A stretch of 64,000 bases of DNA. Source: Spartobacteria bacterium (lineage in GTDB: Bacteria > Verrucomicrobiota > Verrucomicrobiia > Chthoniobacterales > UBA10450). The position numbers and the translations under genes are program-made. Location of the stretch: NCBI GenBank assembly GCA_003167365.1, contig PMTM01000003.1, positions 221,645 through 285,644 on the forward strand, in the 5' to 3' direction. Below the pieces are notes generated by a model that saw only the letters and a list, made by a program, of their open reading frames with translations, made no database searches and was not told where the DNA came from. Shown one piece after another: positions 52,611 through 62,329 of the stretch (positions within the stretch are counted from its first letter, which is position 1; every line of letters begins with the position of its first letter).

Positions 52611-53594
52611 CTAACTCGCTAGCGCCAGATTGGGGTCAATCTCTTCGGCAACATTCGAAGCGAAACCACTTTCGAGTCTTAGCATCGCGGCAAACGCGAT
52701 CATGGCTGCGTTGTCGGTGCATAACCAAGCCTCCGCGCTTTTGAATTCCAATCCTTCACGTTCACACGCGTCGCGCAATTGCCGGAGCAATTCTTGATTG
52801 CAACTTACGCCGCCGCTGACAGTGACAAGATCGACGTTGTGCTTCTGCGCGGCTGCGATCGTTTTGCGCACCAGGACATCGACAACGGCTTGCTGGAATG
52901 AAGCGCAAAGATCGGCCAAGTAATCACCGTGCAACTTCGGCAACAAATAGCGCACCGCTGTTTTTAAACCACTGAAGCTGAAGTTGGTCGCGTCGAGCAT
53001 ACTGCGCGGCAAATCGAACCGTTTCGGATCGCCAGAGCGAGCGCGCTTCTCGATCTCGGGTCCGCCCGGATAACCGAGCCCAATCATCTTGGCGACTTTA
53101 TCGAACGCTTCGCCGGCGGCATCATCAACGGTGCGGCCGATGATTTGATAATCGCCGAGAGCGCGCACAAAGATCGACATGGTGTGTCCGCCGCTAACGA
53201 TGAGCGCGACGTTCGGTTTCATTTCGCCATCGCCAAGAAAGGGCGAGAGCAAATGACCTTCGAGATGATTGATCGCGAGATAAGGTTTTCCGTAACCGAT
53301 CGCCAAACCCTTGGCGATTGACGCGCCGATCATCAGCGAACTTGCGAGACCAGGTCCGCTCGTTGCCGCGAATGCATCGACGTTGGACATGTCGATCTTG
53401 GCGGAGCGTGTCGCACATTCGAGCAATCGTGGCGCGTGCACGAGATGATTGCGCGAAGCGACTTCGGGAACGACGCCGCCGTACTTTTCATGCTCAGCGA
53501 TTTGGGACGCGACCTCGCTGGCGAGCAACTCGCGATGGCGCAGGATCGCGACCGCGGTTTCATCGCAGGAAGTTTCTAGCGCCAAGATTGTCAC
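52611..53594 (-). CDS. tsaD: tRNA N6-threonylcarbamoyladenosine transferase
   Basis: 327 aa from a GTG at 53594 (TILALETSCDETAVAILRHR). TsaD transfers the threonylcarbamoyl group to A37 of ANN-decoding tRNAs. Metal-binding residues lie in HLVHAPRLL and AINHLEGHLLSPF (H-x3-H); the ATP motif is VSGGHTM. The frame extends upstream to an ATG at 53636, but those residues (MCEIPRSARDDN) are encoded by a dispersed TCATCCCGA element, so I reject that start. No good ribosome site precedes the GTG. Confidence 0.92.
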   Translation of the reverse strand: MTILALETSCDETAVAILRHRELLASEVASQIAEHEKYGGVVPEVASRNHLVHAPRLLECATRSAKIDMSNVDAFAATSGPGLASSLMIGASIAKGLAIGYGKPYLAINHLEGHLLSPFLGDGEMKPNVALIVSGGHTMSIFVRALGDYQIIGRTVDDAAGEAFDKVAKMIGLGYPGGPEIEKRARSGDPKRFDLPRSMLDATNFSFSGLKTAVRYLLPKLHGDYLADLCASFQQAVVDVLVRKTIAAAQKHNVDLVTVSGGVSCNQELLRQLRDACEREGLEFKSAEAWLCTDNAAMIAFAAMLRLESGFASNVAEEIDPNLALAS

Positions 53595-53602
53595 AAACAG
53601 AT

Positions 53603-53713
53603 TGTCATCCCGAGCAGAGCGAGGGATCTCACACAAGGTCTAGTTTTCACGCAAGTTATCGCAGCGTGATCCAACCGCTTTTGCGAGGTCCCTTACATTC
53701 GTTCGGGATGACA
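53603..53713. repeat. TCATCCCGA-type imperfect inverted-repeat element, copy 1
   Basis: It begins TGTCATCCCGAGCAGAGCGA, continues GGGATCTC, and ends with GCGAGGTCCC ... GTTCGGGATGACA. Two related copies lie at 58734-58850 and 60181-60290. All have TGTCATCCCGA...GAGGGATC at one end and its complement at the other, spaced about 110 bp. This copy covers the region upstream of tsaD. Confidence 0.85.
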
Positions 53714-53761
53714 CGCGGAGAAAATTTTTGAACACAAAATGTGCTCGAAGAACGCACGCCG

Positions 53762-55075
53762 CTACTTCTTCGTCCCCTGCGCTTTCGTACCGTTCTGTTG
53801 CGCGTAGATCATTACGCCTTTTAGCGCGTCGATCGCGCGCAGCATCTGCGGATCTTTCGACTTTATGAGGTTCTTCTCGTCGTCGGGTTTGAGGTTCTCC
53901 TCGCTGCGCAACGCAAAGAGTGTGCGCTCTTGTTCGGCGCTCATAGGGACGCGGATGTTTGGTGTTACACCGTTGCCATGAATGGTCTGCTTGCTCGGCG
54001 TATAGTATTTGGCGGTAGTGAAACGCAACGCGGAACCGTCTGGCAGTTGCATGACGTTTTGGACCGAGCCTTTTCCGAATGTGGTTTCGCCGACGACGAT
54101 GGCGCGATTCAAATCCTTGAGCGCGCCGGAGACAATCTCGGCACCGCTCGCACTGCCTTCGTTGACAAGGACCGCCATCGGGAAACGCGGCCGCTCCCTG
54201 GTTGCGCCCGAAGTGGAATATTCGCGCTGCTGCGAGGCGGCGCGGCCCTGCGTGGAGACGACCTTTGTGTTCGGCGGCACGAATTGCGCGCACACGTCCA
54301 CCGCGCTGTTCAAAAGGCCGCCGGGATTGTTGCGCAGATCGAGAATGAGCGCTTGCATCCCCTTCTTCTCCAAATCGTCCAACGCCCTCGACAGCTCATC
54401 CGCCGTCGGCTCATTGAATTGAATCAGCCGGATATAACCGATCTTGAAGGAGCCGGTCAGCTCCGGATCGAGCAGCTTCGCGCCTTTAACGCTTTGCACT
54501 TTTATTTCGGCACGCTCCAAATTGAATTCCTTGATCTCCTTTGTCGCCGGCCGCATGAGCGTGAGCGTTACTTTCTGGCCAGGCGCGCCGCGAAGAAGAT
54601 TGATCGCATCCTGCAATTCCATTCTTTCCGTGGACGAGCCGTTGATTTTCAAAATCTGATCGCCGGATAGAATGCCGGCTTTCGAAGCGGGCGTGTCTTC
54701 CATGGCGGTGACGACGGTGGGCAAACCATTTTTCATCGACACTTCGATGCCGAGACCGTTGAAGCGGCTGCGCGTATCGTCCTGCATGTCACGAAAATCT
54801 TCCGGATCCATGAACTGGCTGTGCGGATCGAGCGAGGCGAGCATGCCCTTCATCGCGGCGTTGATGAGATCGTGATAACTCGTTTTGTCTCCATCCACGT
54901 AATCCTGCCGGAGAAGCTGGACAGCCTTGGCAAAGATGGAAATCTGTGAGTAACCGTTATCGTCACCCTCGGCTTCCGTCTTCTCCGGTTTGTCCGCTTT
55001 CTCCGCTCTCGAGTTGTGAAAGCTGATGGCTGAGACGACGCAAATGATCGCGGTCAGAATTAATTGTCGATTCAT
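53762..55075 (-). CDS. ctpA: Carboxy-terminal processing protease, S41 family
   Basis: 437 aa. Signal peptide (LILTAIICVVSAISF), N-terminal domain, PDZ domain (IEVSMKNGLPTVVTAMEDTP, then AGILSGDQILKINGSS) and S41 peptidase core: LILDLRNNPGGLL, catalytic Ser in VNEGSASGAEIV and Lys in TTFGKGSVQNV. Such periplasmic proteases trim or degrade proteins from the C-terminus. It is divergent from the first DUF885 gene with a 105-bp shared upstream region. Confidence 0.93.
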   Translation of the reverse strand: MNRQLILTAIICVVSAISFHNSRAEKADKPEKTEAEGDDNGYSQISIFAKAVQLLRQDYVDGDKTSYHDLINAAMKGMLASLDPHSQFMDPEDFRDMQDDTRSRFNGLGIEVSMKNGLPTVVTAMEDTPASKAGILSGDQILKINGSSTERMELQDAINLLRGAPGQKVTLTLMRPATKEIKEFNLERAEIKVQSVKGAKLLDPELTGSFKIGYIRLIQFNEPTADELSRALDDLEKKGMQALILDLRNNPGGLLNSAVDVCAQFVPPNTKVVSTQGRAASQQREYSTSGATRERPRFPMAVLVNEGSASGAEIVSGALKDLNRAIVVGETTFGKGSVQNVMQLPDGSALRFTTAKYYTPSKQTIHGNGVTPNIRVPMSAEQERTLFALRSEENLKPDDEKNLIKSKDPQMLRAIDALKGVMIYAQQNGTKAQGTKK

Positions 55076-55180
55076 GATATCAACCCATGTCGCAAACCGC
55101 TAACATTCGCTCAGGTGGAAATTTTTGGCAACGCGCAAAGCGTCGTCTAGGTTGCGCCGCACAAATCGGTTAGACGCTTC

Positions 55181-56947
55181 ATGAAAAATATTCTCAACTT
55201 AGTGCGCGCCGTCGTAATTGCTTTTCCGATCGCGGCAACTTTCGCGGCGCAAACTCAGGATACCGAATACGAGGCCGTGGCCGATGAATACATCAAGGGA
55301 TATCTCGCCGCGCATCCGCTCCACGCGACTTCGCTCGGTTTCCATGAATACGACGGCAAGATTAGCGATTTCAGCGGGCTCGCGCTCGATGCCGAGCTTA
55401 CCCGCATTCGACGTTTCGACGATCGGTTGAAGAAATTCGATCTCGATAAATTGAGCGCGCGCCAGTCGATCGATCTGCGCATCCTGCAAGCGGCGATCAA
55501 GCAAGAGCTCTTCGAGCGCCAAGAGATGTCGAGCCTGGAACGCAACCCGATGATTTACGCGCGGGCTGGCGATTTGAATGTTTACATCAAACGAAACTTC
55601 GCGCCGATCGAGGATCGCGTGCACAGCATCGTGCTAATCGAGCAACAGATTCCAAACATCATCATCGCGGCAAAGACGAACCTGAATCCGGTATTGCCGA
55701 AGCCGTATGTCGAACTTGCGATCCAGATCGCGAGAGGTTCCTCGGAGTTTTTGAAAACTAATTTGGTCGAAGCGCTCGCCGATTTGAAAGACGAACGCAT
55801 CCGCGCCGAGTTTCAGGATTCAAATCGTAAAGCGGCGACCGCGCTGGCAGATTACGCGGCCTGGCTGGAGCGCGAGAAACTTCCGAAAGCTTCGGCCGAC
55901 TTCGCGCTGGGCGAGGAAAAATACCGGCGACTCCTGTCCGAAACGGAACTGGTCGATCTTGCCCCGGAAAAAATTCTCGAGATCGGATTAGCCAAATTAA
56001 AAGAGGAACAAGCCGCTTTCGCCGAAGCGGCCAAGAAAATCGATCCAAGCAAATCGCCTATTGAAGTTTTCAAACAAATCCAACGCGAACATCCGACGCC
56101 GGAGAACCTGATTCCCGACATCTCGAAAAACCTCGAGCAAATCCGCAAATACGTTACCGCGCATCATTTGATCACGATTCCCTCCGAAGTGCGGGCCCGC
56201 GTAAAAGAAACGCCGCAATATCGCCGCGCCACATCGTTCGCCTCCATGGACACGCCGGGCCCTTTCGAGAAACGCGCGACCGAAGCGTATTATTATGTCA
56301 CGCCGACGGAGAGCGATTGGACAGCCGAACAAAAGGAACAATGGCTTACCGCATTCAATTATTACACGGCCGACGTTGTCTCTATTCATGAAGCTTATCC
56401 CGGGCATTACGTGCAGTTTCTGCGCCTGAACGCATCGGCCGCGAACAGGGTCGAGAAGATTTTTGGCAGCTATGGCTTCATCGAAGGCTGGGCCCATTAC
56501 TGCGAGAAAATGATGCTCGAACAAGGCTACGGCGGGCCGGCCGGAGCGACGCCGACCGAGGAAGAAACAAAACGGGCCGCAAAATATCGCATGGCGCAAG
56601 CCGACGAAGCGATGCTGCGGTTATGCCGCTTGTGTGCGTCGGTCAAGATGCACACCCAAAAGATGACGATCGAAGAAGCAACCAAGTTTTTTCAGGATAA
56701 TTGTTACTATGAAGAAAAGCCGGCGCACTCCGAGGCGATGCGCGGGACATTTGATCCGGCCTACTTCAATTATACGCTCGGAAAATTACAAATCCTGAAA
56801 CTGCGCGATGATTACAAGGCGCAGGAAGGCGACAATTTTTCGCTGCAGAAATTCCACAACCAAATGCTCGATCACGGCATGCCGCCGATTCGCTTACTCC
56901 GCGAGATCATGCTCAAGGACAAAACAAAATGGAACGACGTGTTATGA
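55181..56947 (+). CDS. Exported DUF885-family (putative metallopeptidase) protein, copy 1
   Basis: 588 aa with a signal peptide (LVRAVVIAFPIAATFA). DUF885: FDRLKKFDLDKLSARQSIDL in the N-terminal half, and the motif IHEAYPGHYVQF (HExxPGH) with EGWAHYCEKMML 60 residues later, which recalls the HExxH...E zinc site. Periplasmic hydrolase of peptides is the likely class; activity of the family is poorly defined. The downstream gene is a close paralog: both have the same motifs and the same length. Confidence 0.85.
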   Translation: MKNILNLVRAVVIAFPIAATFAAQTQDTEYEAVADEYIKGYLAAHPLHATSLGFHEYDGKISDFSGLALDAELTRIRRFDDRLKKFDLDKLSARQSIDLRILQAAIKQELFERQEMSSLERNPMIYARAGDLNVYIKRNFAPIEDRVHSIVLIEQQIPNIIIAAKTNLNPVLPKPYVELAIQIARGSSEFLKTNLVEALADLKDERIRAEFQDSNRKAATALADYAAWLEREKLPKASADFALGEEKYRRLLSETELVDLAPEKILEIGLAKLKEEQAAFAEAAKKIDPSKSPIEVFKQIQREHPTPENLIPDISKNLEQIRKYVTAHHLITIPSEVRARVKETPQYRRATSFASMDTPGPFEKRATEAYYYVTPTESDWTAEQKEQWLTAFNYYTADVVSIHEAYPGHYVQFLRLNASAANRVEKIFGSYGFIEGWAHYCEKMMLEQGYGGPAGATPTEEETKRAAKYRMAQADEAMLRLCRLCASVKMHTQKMTIEEATKFFQDNCYYEEKPAHSEAMRGTFDPAYFNYTLGKLQILKLRDDYKAQEGDNFSLQKFHNQMLDHGMPPIRLLREIMLKDKTKWNDVL

Positions 56948-56965
56948 TTGTCGTTCGTACAAGTT

Positions 56966-58726
56966 ATGAAAACATTCGTCCTGCTTAGTCTCGTCCTTTC
57001 CTTTATTTCGTCCGGCAATTTGTTTGCGCAAAGCAACGACGCCGCCTTCGATAAATTCGCCGAAGAATTCATCGGCGGCTGGCTCGCGGCGCGTCCATTA
57101 CAGGGTACGGCGCTCGGCTTCCACGAGTACGACGGCAAAATTAACGACTTCAGCCGGCCTGCGATTGATGGTGAGATTGCCCGTCTAAAGCAGTTCAACG
57201 AGCGCGCAAAGAAATTCGATGCCAGTAAATTGAGCGCACGTGCTTCGGTCGATTTGCGAATTCTGCGCGCCGCCATCGATGGCGAATTGTTTCGCATTGA
57301 AGAGATGAAGGTCTTCGAACGAAACCCGATGACCTACGTCGAGGTGTTCGATATTAACATTTACGTGAAACGCAATTTCGCGCCGCTCGACGATCGAGTG
57401 CGCAGCTTGACCGCGATTGAAAACCAAGTGCCAAACCTGATCGCGGCCGCGAAAACGAATTTACAAGAAAAATTGCCAAAGCCGTACGTCGAGCTGGCAA
57501 TCGATATCACAAAAGGCTCAGCCGATTTTCTGCGCAAAGATCTGGTTGACGCATTGAAGGATCTGAAAGATGAACAATTGATGGCGCAATTCCGCGCCAC
57601 GAACGAAAAGGCGGCGGCCGCGCTGCAGGAGTACGCCGATTGGCTGGCCAAGGAAAAGTTGCCGAAAGCCACGAACGATTTCGCGCTTGGCCGCGACAAA
57701 TTCCGCCGTTTCATCTCGCGGACGGAACTCGTCGATCTAACACCGGAGAAGATTCTCGAGATCGGCACGCGAACACTGAAAAACGAACAGCAAGCTTTCG
57801 CGGACGCGGCCAAGAAGATCGATCCGAGTAAATCGGCGCCCGAAGTTTTCAAGCAGATTCAAAGCGAACATCCGACGCCGGAAAGCCTGATTCCGGACGT
57901 GGCCAAGGATTTGGAAACGATCCGGCAATACTTGCTCGATCATCACATCATTACGGTGCCGTCGGAAGTTCGCGCGCAAGTAACCGAAACACCGCAATAT
58001 CAACGCGCGACCAGTTTCGCTTCGATGGATACGCCGGGACCGTTCGAGGCTAAAGCGACTGAAGCTTACTATTACGTGACACCGACGGAGAAGGAGTGGA
58101 CCGACAAGCAGAAAGAGGAATGGCTAACCTCTTTTAATTATTACACGAGCGACGTCGTCACCATTCATGAAGCGTATCCCGGGCATTATGTGCAATTCCT
58201 TCGTTTGAAAGCCTCGTCGGCTTCGAAGGCGGAAAAGATTTTCGGCAGCTACGCGTTCATCGAGGGCTGGGCGCATTATTCCGAGAAAATGCTGGTCGAT
58301 GAGGGTTTCGGCAGTTGCAATTGCCCGAACCCGACGCCGGAACAAGCCTTACGCGCCGCGAAATATCGCATGGCGCAAGCCGACGAAGCGCTACTGCGCG
58401 AATGCCGGCTCTGTGTCTCGATTAAAATGCACACCCAGGGAATGTCGGTCGATGACGCGACGAAATTCTTTCAACAGAATTGTTATTACGAGGAAAAACC
58501 GGCGCGCTCCGAAGCGATGCGCGGCACGTTCGATCCCGGTTATCTCAACTACACGCTCGGAAAATTGCAGATCCTGAAATTGCGCGACGATTACAAACGC
58601 CAGGAAAGCGCGAATTTTTCACTGCAAAAATTCCACGACGAAATGACGGACCACGGTATGCCGCCGATTCGGCTGCTCCGCGAAACCATGTTGAAAGACA
58701 AATCCAAGTGGAATGAAGTGTTGTGA
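56966..58726 (+). CDS. Exported DUF885-family (putative metallopeptidase) protein, copy 2
   Basis: 586 aa from the ATG at 56966 (signal peptide MKTFVLLSLVLSFISSG). Tandem paralog of the previous gene, 18 bp after its stop, with long identical blocks (YPGHYVQFLRL, EGWAHYSEKM, ARSEAMRGTFDP) and the HExxPGH motif HEAYPGH conserved. Differences cluster in the N-terminal half and in the loop after EKM (FGSCNCPNPTPEQA, with two Cys absent from copy 1). Duplication in place with later divergence; the pair may differ in substrate. Confidence 0.85.
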   Translation: MKTFVLLSLVLSFISSGNLFAQSNDAAFDKFAEEFIGGWLAARPLQGTALGFHEYDGKINDFSRPAIDGEIARLKQFNERAKKFDASKLSARASVDLRILRAAIDGELFRIEEMKVFERNPMTYVEVFDINIYVKRNFAPLDDRVRSLTAIENQVPNLIAAAKTNLQEKLPKPYVELAIDITKGSADFLRKDLVDALKDLKDEQLMAQFRATNEKAAAALQEYADWLAKEKLPKATNDFALGRDKFRRFISRTELVDLTPEKILEIGTRTLKNEQQAFADAAKKIDPSKSAPEVFKQIQSEHPTPESLIPDVAKDLETIRQYLLDHHIITVPSEVRAQVTETPQYQRATSFASMDTPGPFEAKATEAYYYVTPTEKEWTDKQKEEWLTSFNYYTSDVVTIHEAYPGHYVQFLRLKASSASKAEKIFGSYAFIEGWAHYSEKMLVDEGFGSCNCPNPTPEQALRAAKYRMAQADEALLRECRLCVSIKMHTQGMSVDDATKFFQQNCYYEEKPARSEAMRGTFDPGYLNYTLGKLQILKLRDDYKRQESANFSLQKFHDEMTDHGMPPIRLLRETMLKDKSKWNEVL

Positions 58727-58733
58727 CTTAGTC

Positions 58734-58850
58734 TGTCATCCCGAGCGAAGCGAAGGACCCCTCACAGGATGATGGATCACTCTGTTTACAAAGTGTGATG
58801 CACGCTTGGTGGGCGAGATCCTTCGGTCGCCGCGGCGACCTCAGGATGAC
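58734..58850. repeat. TCATCCCGA-type imperfect inverted-repeat element, copy 2
   Basis: It begins TGTCATCCCGAGCGAAGCGA and ends CTTCGGTCGCCGCGGCGACC followed by TCAGGATGAC. The end is more diverged than in copies 1 and 3. It lies eight bases after the second DUF885 stop, toward the convergent rmuC. Confidence 0.75.
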
Positions 58851-58905
58851 CGCGCGAGCGATTGTCGATCTTACGGCGATGCAGGACGCTTGCTGTTCCC
58901 GTTCG

Positions 58906-60123
58906 CTAGTCCTCCGATTCGTCTTTCGGCAACAACTCTTTAAGCAACGGTTGCGGATTCGATGGCAGTTCCTCGACATCGCGCAGCTTCTTTGTGATAG
59001 CGCGCGAACGCACCGCGACATTGTCGACGTGCCGCGCCGCTTGATCGAGTTTGTCTTTAACGGCCGTTAACGCTTCACCAAATTTTCCGAATTCGGTTTT
59101 CACGCCGGAGAGCAAATTCCACACTTCGCTCGAACGTTTCTGGATCGCCAACGTGCGAAAACCCATCTGTAAACTGTTGAGCAATGCGGCCAGCGTCGTT
59201 GGTCCGGCGAATATTACCCGGCAGTCCCGCTGCATCTGTTCGACCAAACCGATGCGGCGTATCGTCTCGGCGTAAAGCCCTTCTGTCGGCAGGAACATGA
59301 TAGCGAAGTCCGTGGTCTTCGGCGGATTAATGTACTTCTGGCAAATATCTTTGGCGGAGCGCTTCAACTGCGTCTCCAGACTTTTCATCGCATCATCGAT
59401 CGCCAGGACATCGCCTTTTTCCTGTGCCGCAATCAGACGCTGATAATCTTCCGTCGGAAATTTTGCATCGATCGGCAACCAGACCGGTGAACCGTTTTCA
59501 TCGCCCGGCAATTTGATCGCGAACTCGACGTGATCCCCGCTGTCTTCACGCGTCTTCACGTTCTTCGCGAATTGATCGGGCGTAAGAACTTGCTCCAGCA
59601 ACGCGCCCAGCTGCACTTCGCCCCAGCCCCCGCGCGTTTTCACGTTCGTGAGGATCTTCTGCAATCCGCCAACGTCGCTCGCAAGTTGCTGCATAGCGCC
59701 AAGTCCTTGATGCACCTGTTCAAGCCGATCGCTTACCAGCTTGAATGATTCACCGAGCCGCTTCTCCAATGTGCCCTGCAATTTTTCGTCAACCGTCGCC
59801 CGCATCTTGTCGATCTGCTTCGCGTTATCTTCCTGCAACTGTTTCAAGCGAAGATCGACAATTGCCCGCACACCCTCGAGCGATTTGCCTAATTCCTCAC
59901 GCTGCGCTTTCGACGCCGTGCCTGCTTCTTCGCGATTGCGGGAAAATTCATCACGCAGTCCGCGATCGATCATTTCCAGCCGCTTCACCAATTCTTCTTC
60001 CATCGGTTTCGAATTCGCGAACATCTGGACGCCCTCCTGGCGCCTGCGAACGACCAAAACGATTGCCGCGACAATGAGGACACCGCCGACTATACCGACG
60101 ATGAGATAGATCAGCGGACTCAC
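58906..60123 (-). CDS. rmuC: RmuC-family DNA recombination protein
   Basis: 405 aa. One N-terminal membrane helix (LIYLIVGIVGGVLIVAAIVL), long coiled coil (about residues 40-150), then the RmuC nuclease-like core GGWGEVQLGALLEQVL, WLPIDAKFPTEDY and FAIMFLPTEGLYAE with DCRVIFAGPTTLAALL. RmuC limits inversion of inverted repeats in E. coli, where its relative is rmuC; the biochemical activity is unproven. In this genome, rich in inverted repeats, that is a notable gene to have. Confidence 0.93.
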   Translation of the reverse strand: MSPLIYLIVGIVGGVLIVAAIVLVVRRRQEGVQMFANSKPMEEELVKRLEMIDRGLRDEFSRNREEAGTASKAQREELGKSLEGVRAIVDLRLKQLQEDNAKQIDKMRATVDEKLQGTLEKRLGESFKLVSDRLEQVHQGLGAMQQLASDVGGLQKILTNVKTRGGWGEVQLGALLEQVLTPDQFAKNVKTREDSGDHVEFAIKLPGDENGSPVWLPIDAKFPTEDYQRLIAAQEKGDVLAIDDAMKSLETQLKRSAKDICQKYINPPKTTDFAIMFLPTEGLYAETIRRIGLVEQMQRDCRVIFAGPTTLAALLNSLQMGFRTLAIQKRSSEVWNLLSGVKTEFGKFGEALTAVKDKLDQAARHVDNVAVRSRAITKKLRDVEELPSNPQPLLKELLPKDESED

Positions 60124-60180
60124 AAGTCGTGATTAAACGATACAACGCGGAATTCAAGCGTTCGCGACATCTAATGAGCA

Positions 60181-60290
60181 TGTCATCCCGAATGGAGTGA
60201 GGGATCTCTCACATACACGTTGAACCTTCATCGAACCGGCGATCGCCTTCGCTTCGATTATAAGGTCCCTCGCTTGCGTTCGGGATGACA
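60181..60290. repeat. TCATCCCGA-type imperfect inverted-repeat element, copy 3
   Basis: It begins TGTCATCCCGAATGGAGTGA, then GGGATCTCTC, and ends GGTCCCTCGCTTGCGTTCGG followed by GATGACA. Outer arms match over about 25 positions. It lies in the short gap between rmuC and the TonB-receptor gene. Confidence 0.85.
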
Positions 60291-60297
60291 GGCGGGT

Positions 60298-62202
60298 TCA
60301 AAAGCGCAACTTCATTCCCGCATAAGCCGTGCGCCCCAGCGCTGGAAATCCAAACACCTCCGAGTACTGCTCGTCAGTCAGATTGTCGATTCTTCCGAAA
60401 ATCGATAGATGCGGATTGATTTCGTATTCGGCCGCGCAGTTGATGAACGAGTAATCTTCAAGATCGATGTTTGGGCCACCGAAGTTTACGGGGTTTAGGT
60501 CCTCGCGCGCGTTCACGAACTTTGCTTCCACTGTCGTGCGAAGTTTTTTGAACCAGAGATACGACGCTGAAACGTAAACCTCGTTCCGCGGCCGCCGCGG
60601 CAAACGCGCGCCTTGCAGCTGCGAAATATCCGCTGCCGAAGTTTTTTCGGCATCGAGATAAGTATAGCTCGCGGTAAAAGTGAGATCTGTAATCGGTTGC
60701 GCATGCAATTCCGTTTCGACTCCCTGCGTTCGCGCGGCACCGAGATTGAGCGTCTCAAATAGCCCGTTGAAGCCAATCACGTTCGACAAGTCGTTGTGAA
60801 AATAAGTCGCACCCACCGTGATCTTATTTTCCCAAAGCCGTTGTTCGACGCCAATGTCCCAACCAAAATCTTTTTCCGGCAGCAAGCCAAAATTATCTCC
60901 AAAAATTTTGTCCTGACTACTCGGCGGGCTGAATCCGGTCGCGACGCTCGAATGCAACGTCATGTTCGTCTTGTCGATTTTGTAACTGCCGGCAAACCGA
61001 TAAGTCCAAACGTTGCCGAACTGATTGAAGTAATCGTAGCGCCCGCCGCCGACTAAAATTAAATTTTCGATCGGCCTAACCGTCGCTTGCAGAAATCCCG
61101 CCGTCTCCTGAGTGTGATCGCTAATAAACGTCGGTTGCGGCCCAAACGCTTGCGAAACAAATGGCCGCTCTTGTCCCGCATCGACATCGCTGTAGAAAAA
61201 ACCGCTCGTCAGCGTCAGCCACGAGGCGGGCTTGAGATCGTTTTGGTAATCGATGGTGAGACGTTTGAATAGTGCGCGCGTCGGGCCAACGAATCCATCG
61301 TCGTTCGGATCGTTCACCTGGCGCTCGTGATCGTAACTGACGATCAGTTTATGCGTCCACCAATCAACCGGTTCAAAATCGATATGCGGCGCGATCAGCC
61401 AGCGCTCGGTCAGAAAATTATCGAATGGTTTTGGAGTGAAGATCGAGTTCGGATCCCCGGTGTCGCTGTTCGAATAGGTAAACAAGCCGCCGAGACGGAA
61501 TTGCTCATTCGGTGACCAGCCGACATTCGCAATGGCGGCAGTATTTCGATATTCATTGTTTGGACGCGCGTTGTCCGTATCAAGGCGGCTCGCACCAAAT
61601 GAGTAATCGAACTTGTCGATCGAGCCGGAAGTTTGCGCCGCTTCGCGAAACGTATCGTAGGATCCGCCTTCGGCGCTGATTTCACCGGCGGGCGTTCCGC
61701 TGCCCTGTTTCGTAAAAATCTGCACGACGCCGGCGAGCGCATGCGGACCATAGAGCGTGCTTTGCGGGCCACGCGCAACCTCAATCCGGTCGATGTTGTC
61801 CGTGGTTAGATCCGCGAAATTGAACTGCCCGGCCAAGCCTTGATTGATCGGAATGCCGTCGAGCAAAACTTGCATGTCTTCGCTCGGCAGGCCGCGCATG
61901 AAAACAGAAGTGAGCTGACCCGGCGTGCCGGTTTGCACAACGTTGAGTCCTGGCACTTCGCGCAACGCATCCGCCACGCGCTCGATCTGTTTTTGTTTGA
62001 GATCGTCCGACGTAATTACGCTCACGCTGGCGGGCGATTCGTTTTCAGGAATCTCCGTGCGCGTCGCGCTGACAATCACTGCTTCGGCTTGCCCTTCGCC
62101 CGGAGATGGCTTGGGCGATGCTTCCTGCGCTCGCCCGATGAGCGGCACAATCGTTAACCAAATTCCAACGAGCCAAGGCCCGAGATAATTTCGCTTCCAC
62201 AT
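60298..62202 (-). CDS. btuB: TonB-dependent cobalamin-type outer-membrane receptor (BtuB-like)
   Basis: 634 aa from the ATG at 62202, with GGAGG eight bases upstream; an in-frame codon at 62268 is rejected. Signal peptide (GPWLVGIWLTIVPLIGRAQ), a TonB box-like AEAVIVSATRTEIPENESPA, plug (SVFMRGLPSEDMQVLLDGIP) and a 22-strand barrel ending GRTAYAGMKLRF, with a terminal aromatic-x pattern. TonB-dependent receptors of this type import vitamin B12; the assignment to cobalamin rests on the riboswitch upstream. Confidence 0.9.
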   Translation of the reverse strand: MWKRNYLGPWLVGIWLTIVPLIGRAQEASPKPSPGEGQAEAVIVSATRTEIPENESPASVSVITSDDLKQKQIERVADALREVPGLNVVQTGTPGQLTSVFMRGLPSEDMQVLLDGIPINQGLAGQFNFADLTTDNIDRIEVARGPQSTLYGPHALAGVVQIFTKQGSGTPAGEISAEGGSYDTFREAAQTSGSIDKFDYSFGASRLDTDNARPNNEYRNTAAIANVGWSPNEQFRLGGLFTYSNSDTGDPNSIFTPKPFDNFLTERWLIAPHIDFEPVDWWTHKLIVSYDHERQVNDPNDDGFVGPTRALFKRLTIDYQNDLKPASWLTLTSGFFYSDVDAGQERPFVSQAFGPQPTFISDHTQETAGFLQATVRPIENLILVGGGRYDYFNQFGNVWTYRFAGSYKIDKTNMTLHSSVATGFSPPSSQDKIFGDNFGLLPEKDFGWDIGVEQRLWENKITVGATYFHNDLSNVIGFNGLFETLNLGAARTQGVETELHAQPITDLTFTASYTYLDAEKTSAADISQLQGARLPRRPRNEVYVSASYLWFKKLRTTVEAKFVNAREDLNPVNFGGPNIDLEDYSFINCAAEYEINPHLSIFGRIDNLTDEQYSEVFGFPALGRTAYAGMKLRF

Positions 62203-62329
62203 AACAAGTTTCCTCCATTTGTTGAGAGGCGGACTTGTCGCCGGAGCGAAAATGTCCACGGCTCTCATTCCTCTTTTTGCGAAGAAGTTTTTTCACGCCG
62301 TCCGCACACGCGGCGGCACGAATGAGGTG

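Noticed and set aside
53595-53636. Start of tsaD at the ATG at 53636
   Set aside because: The added residues come from the TCATCCCGA repeat and do not resemble any TsaD N-terminus.
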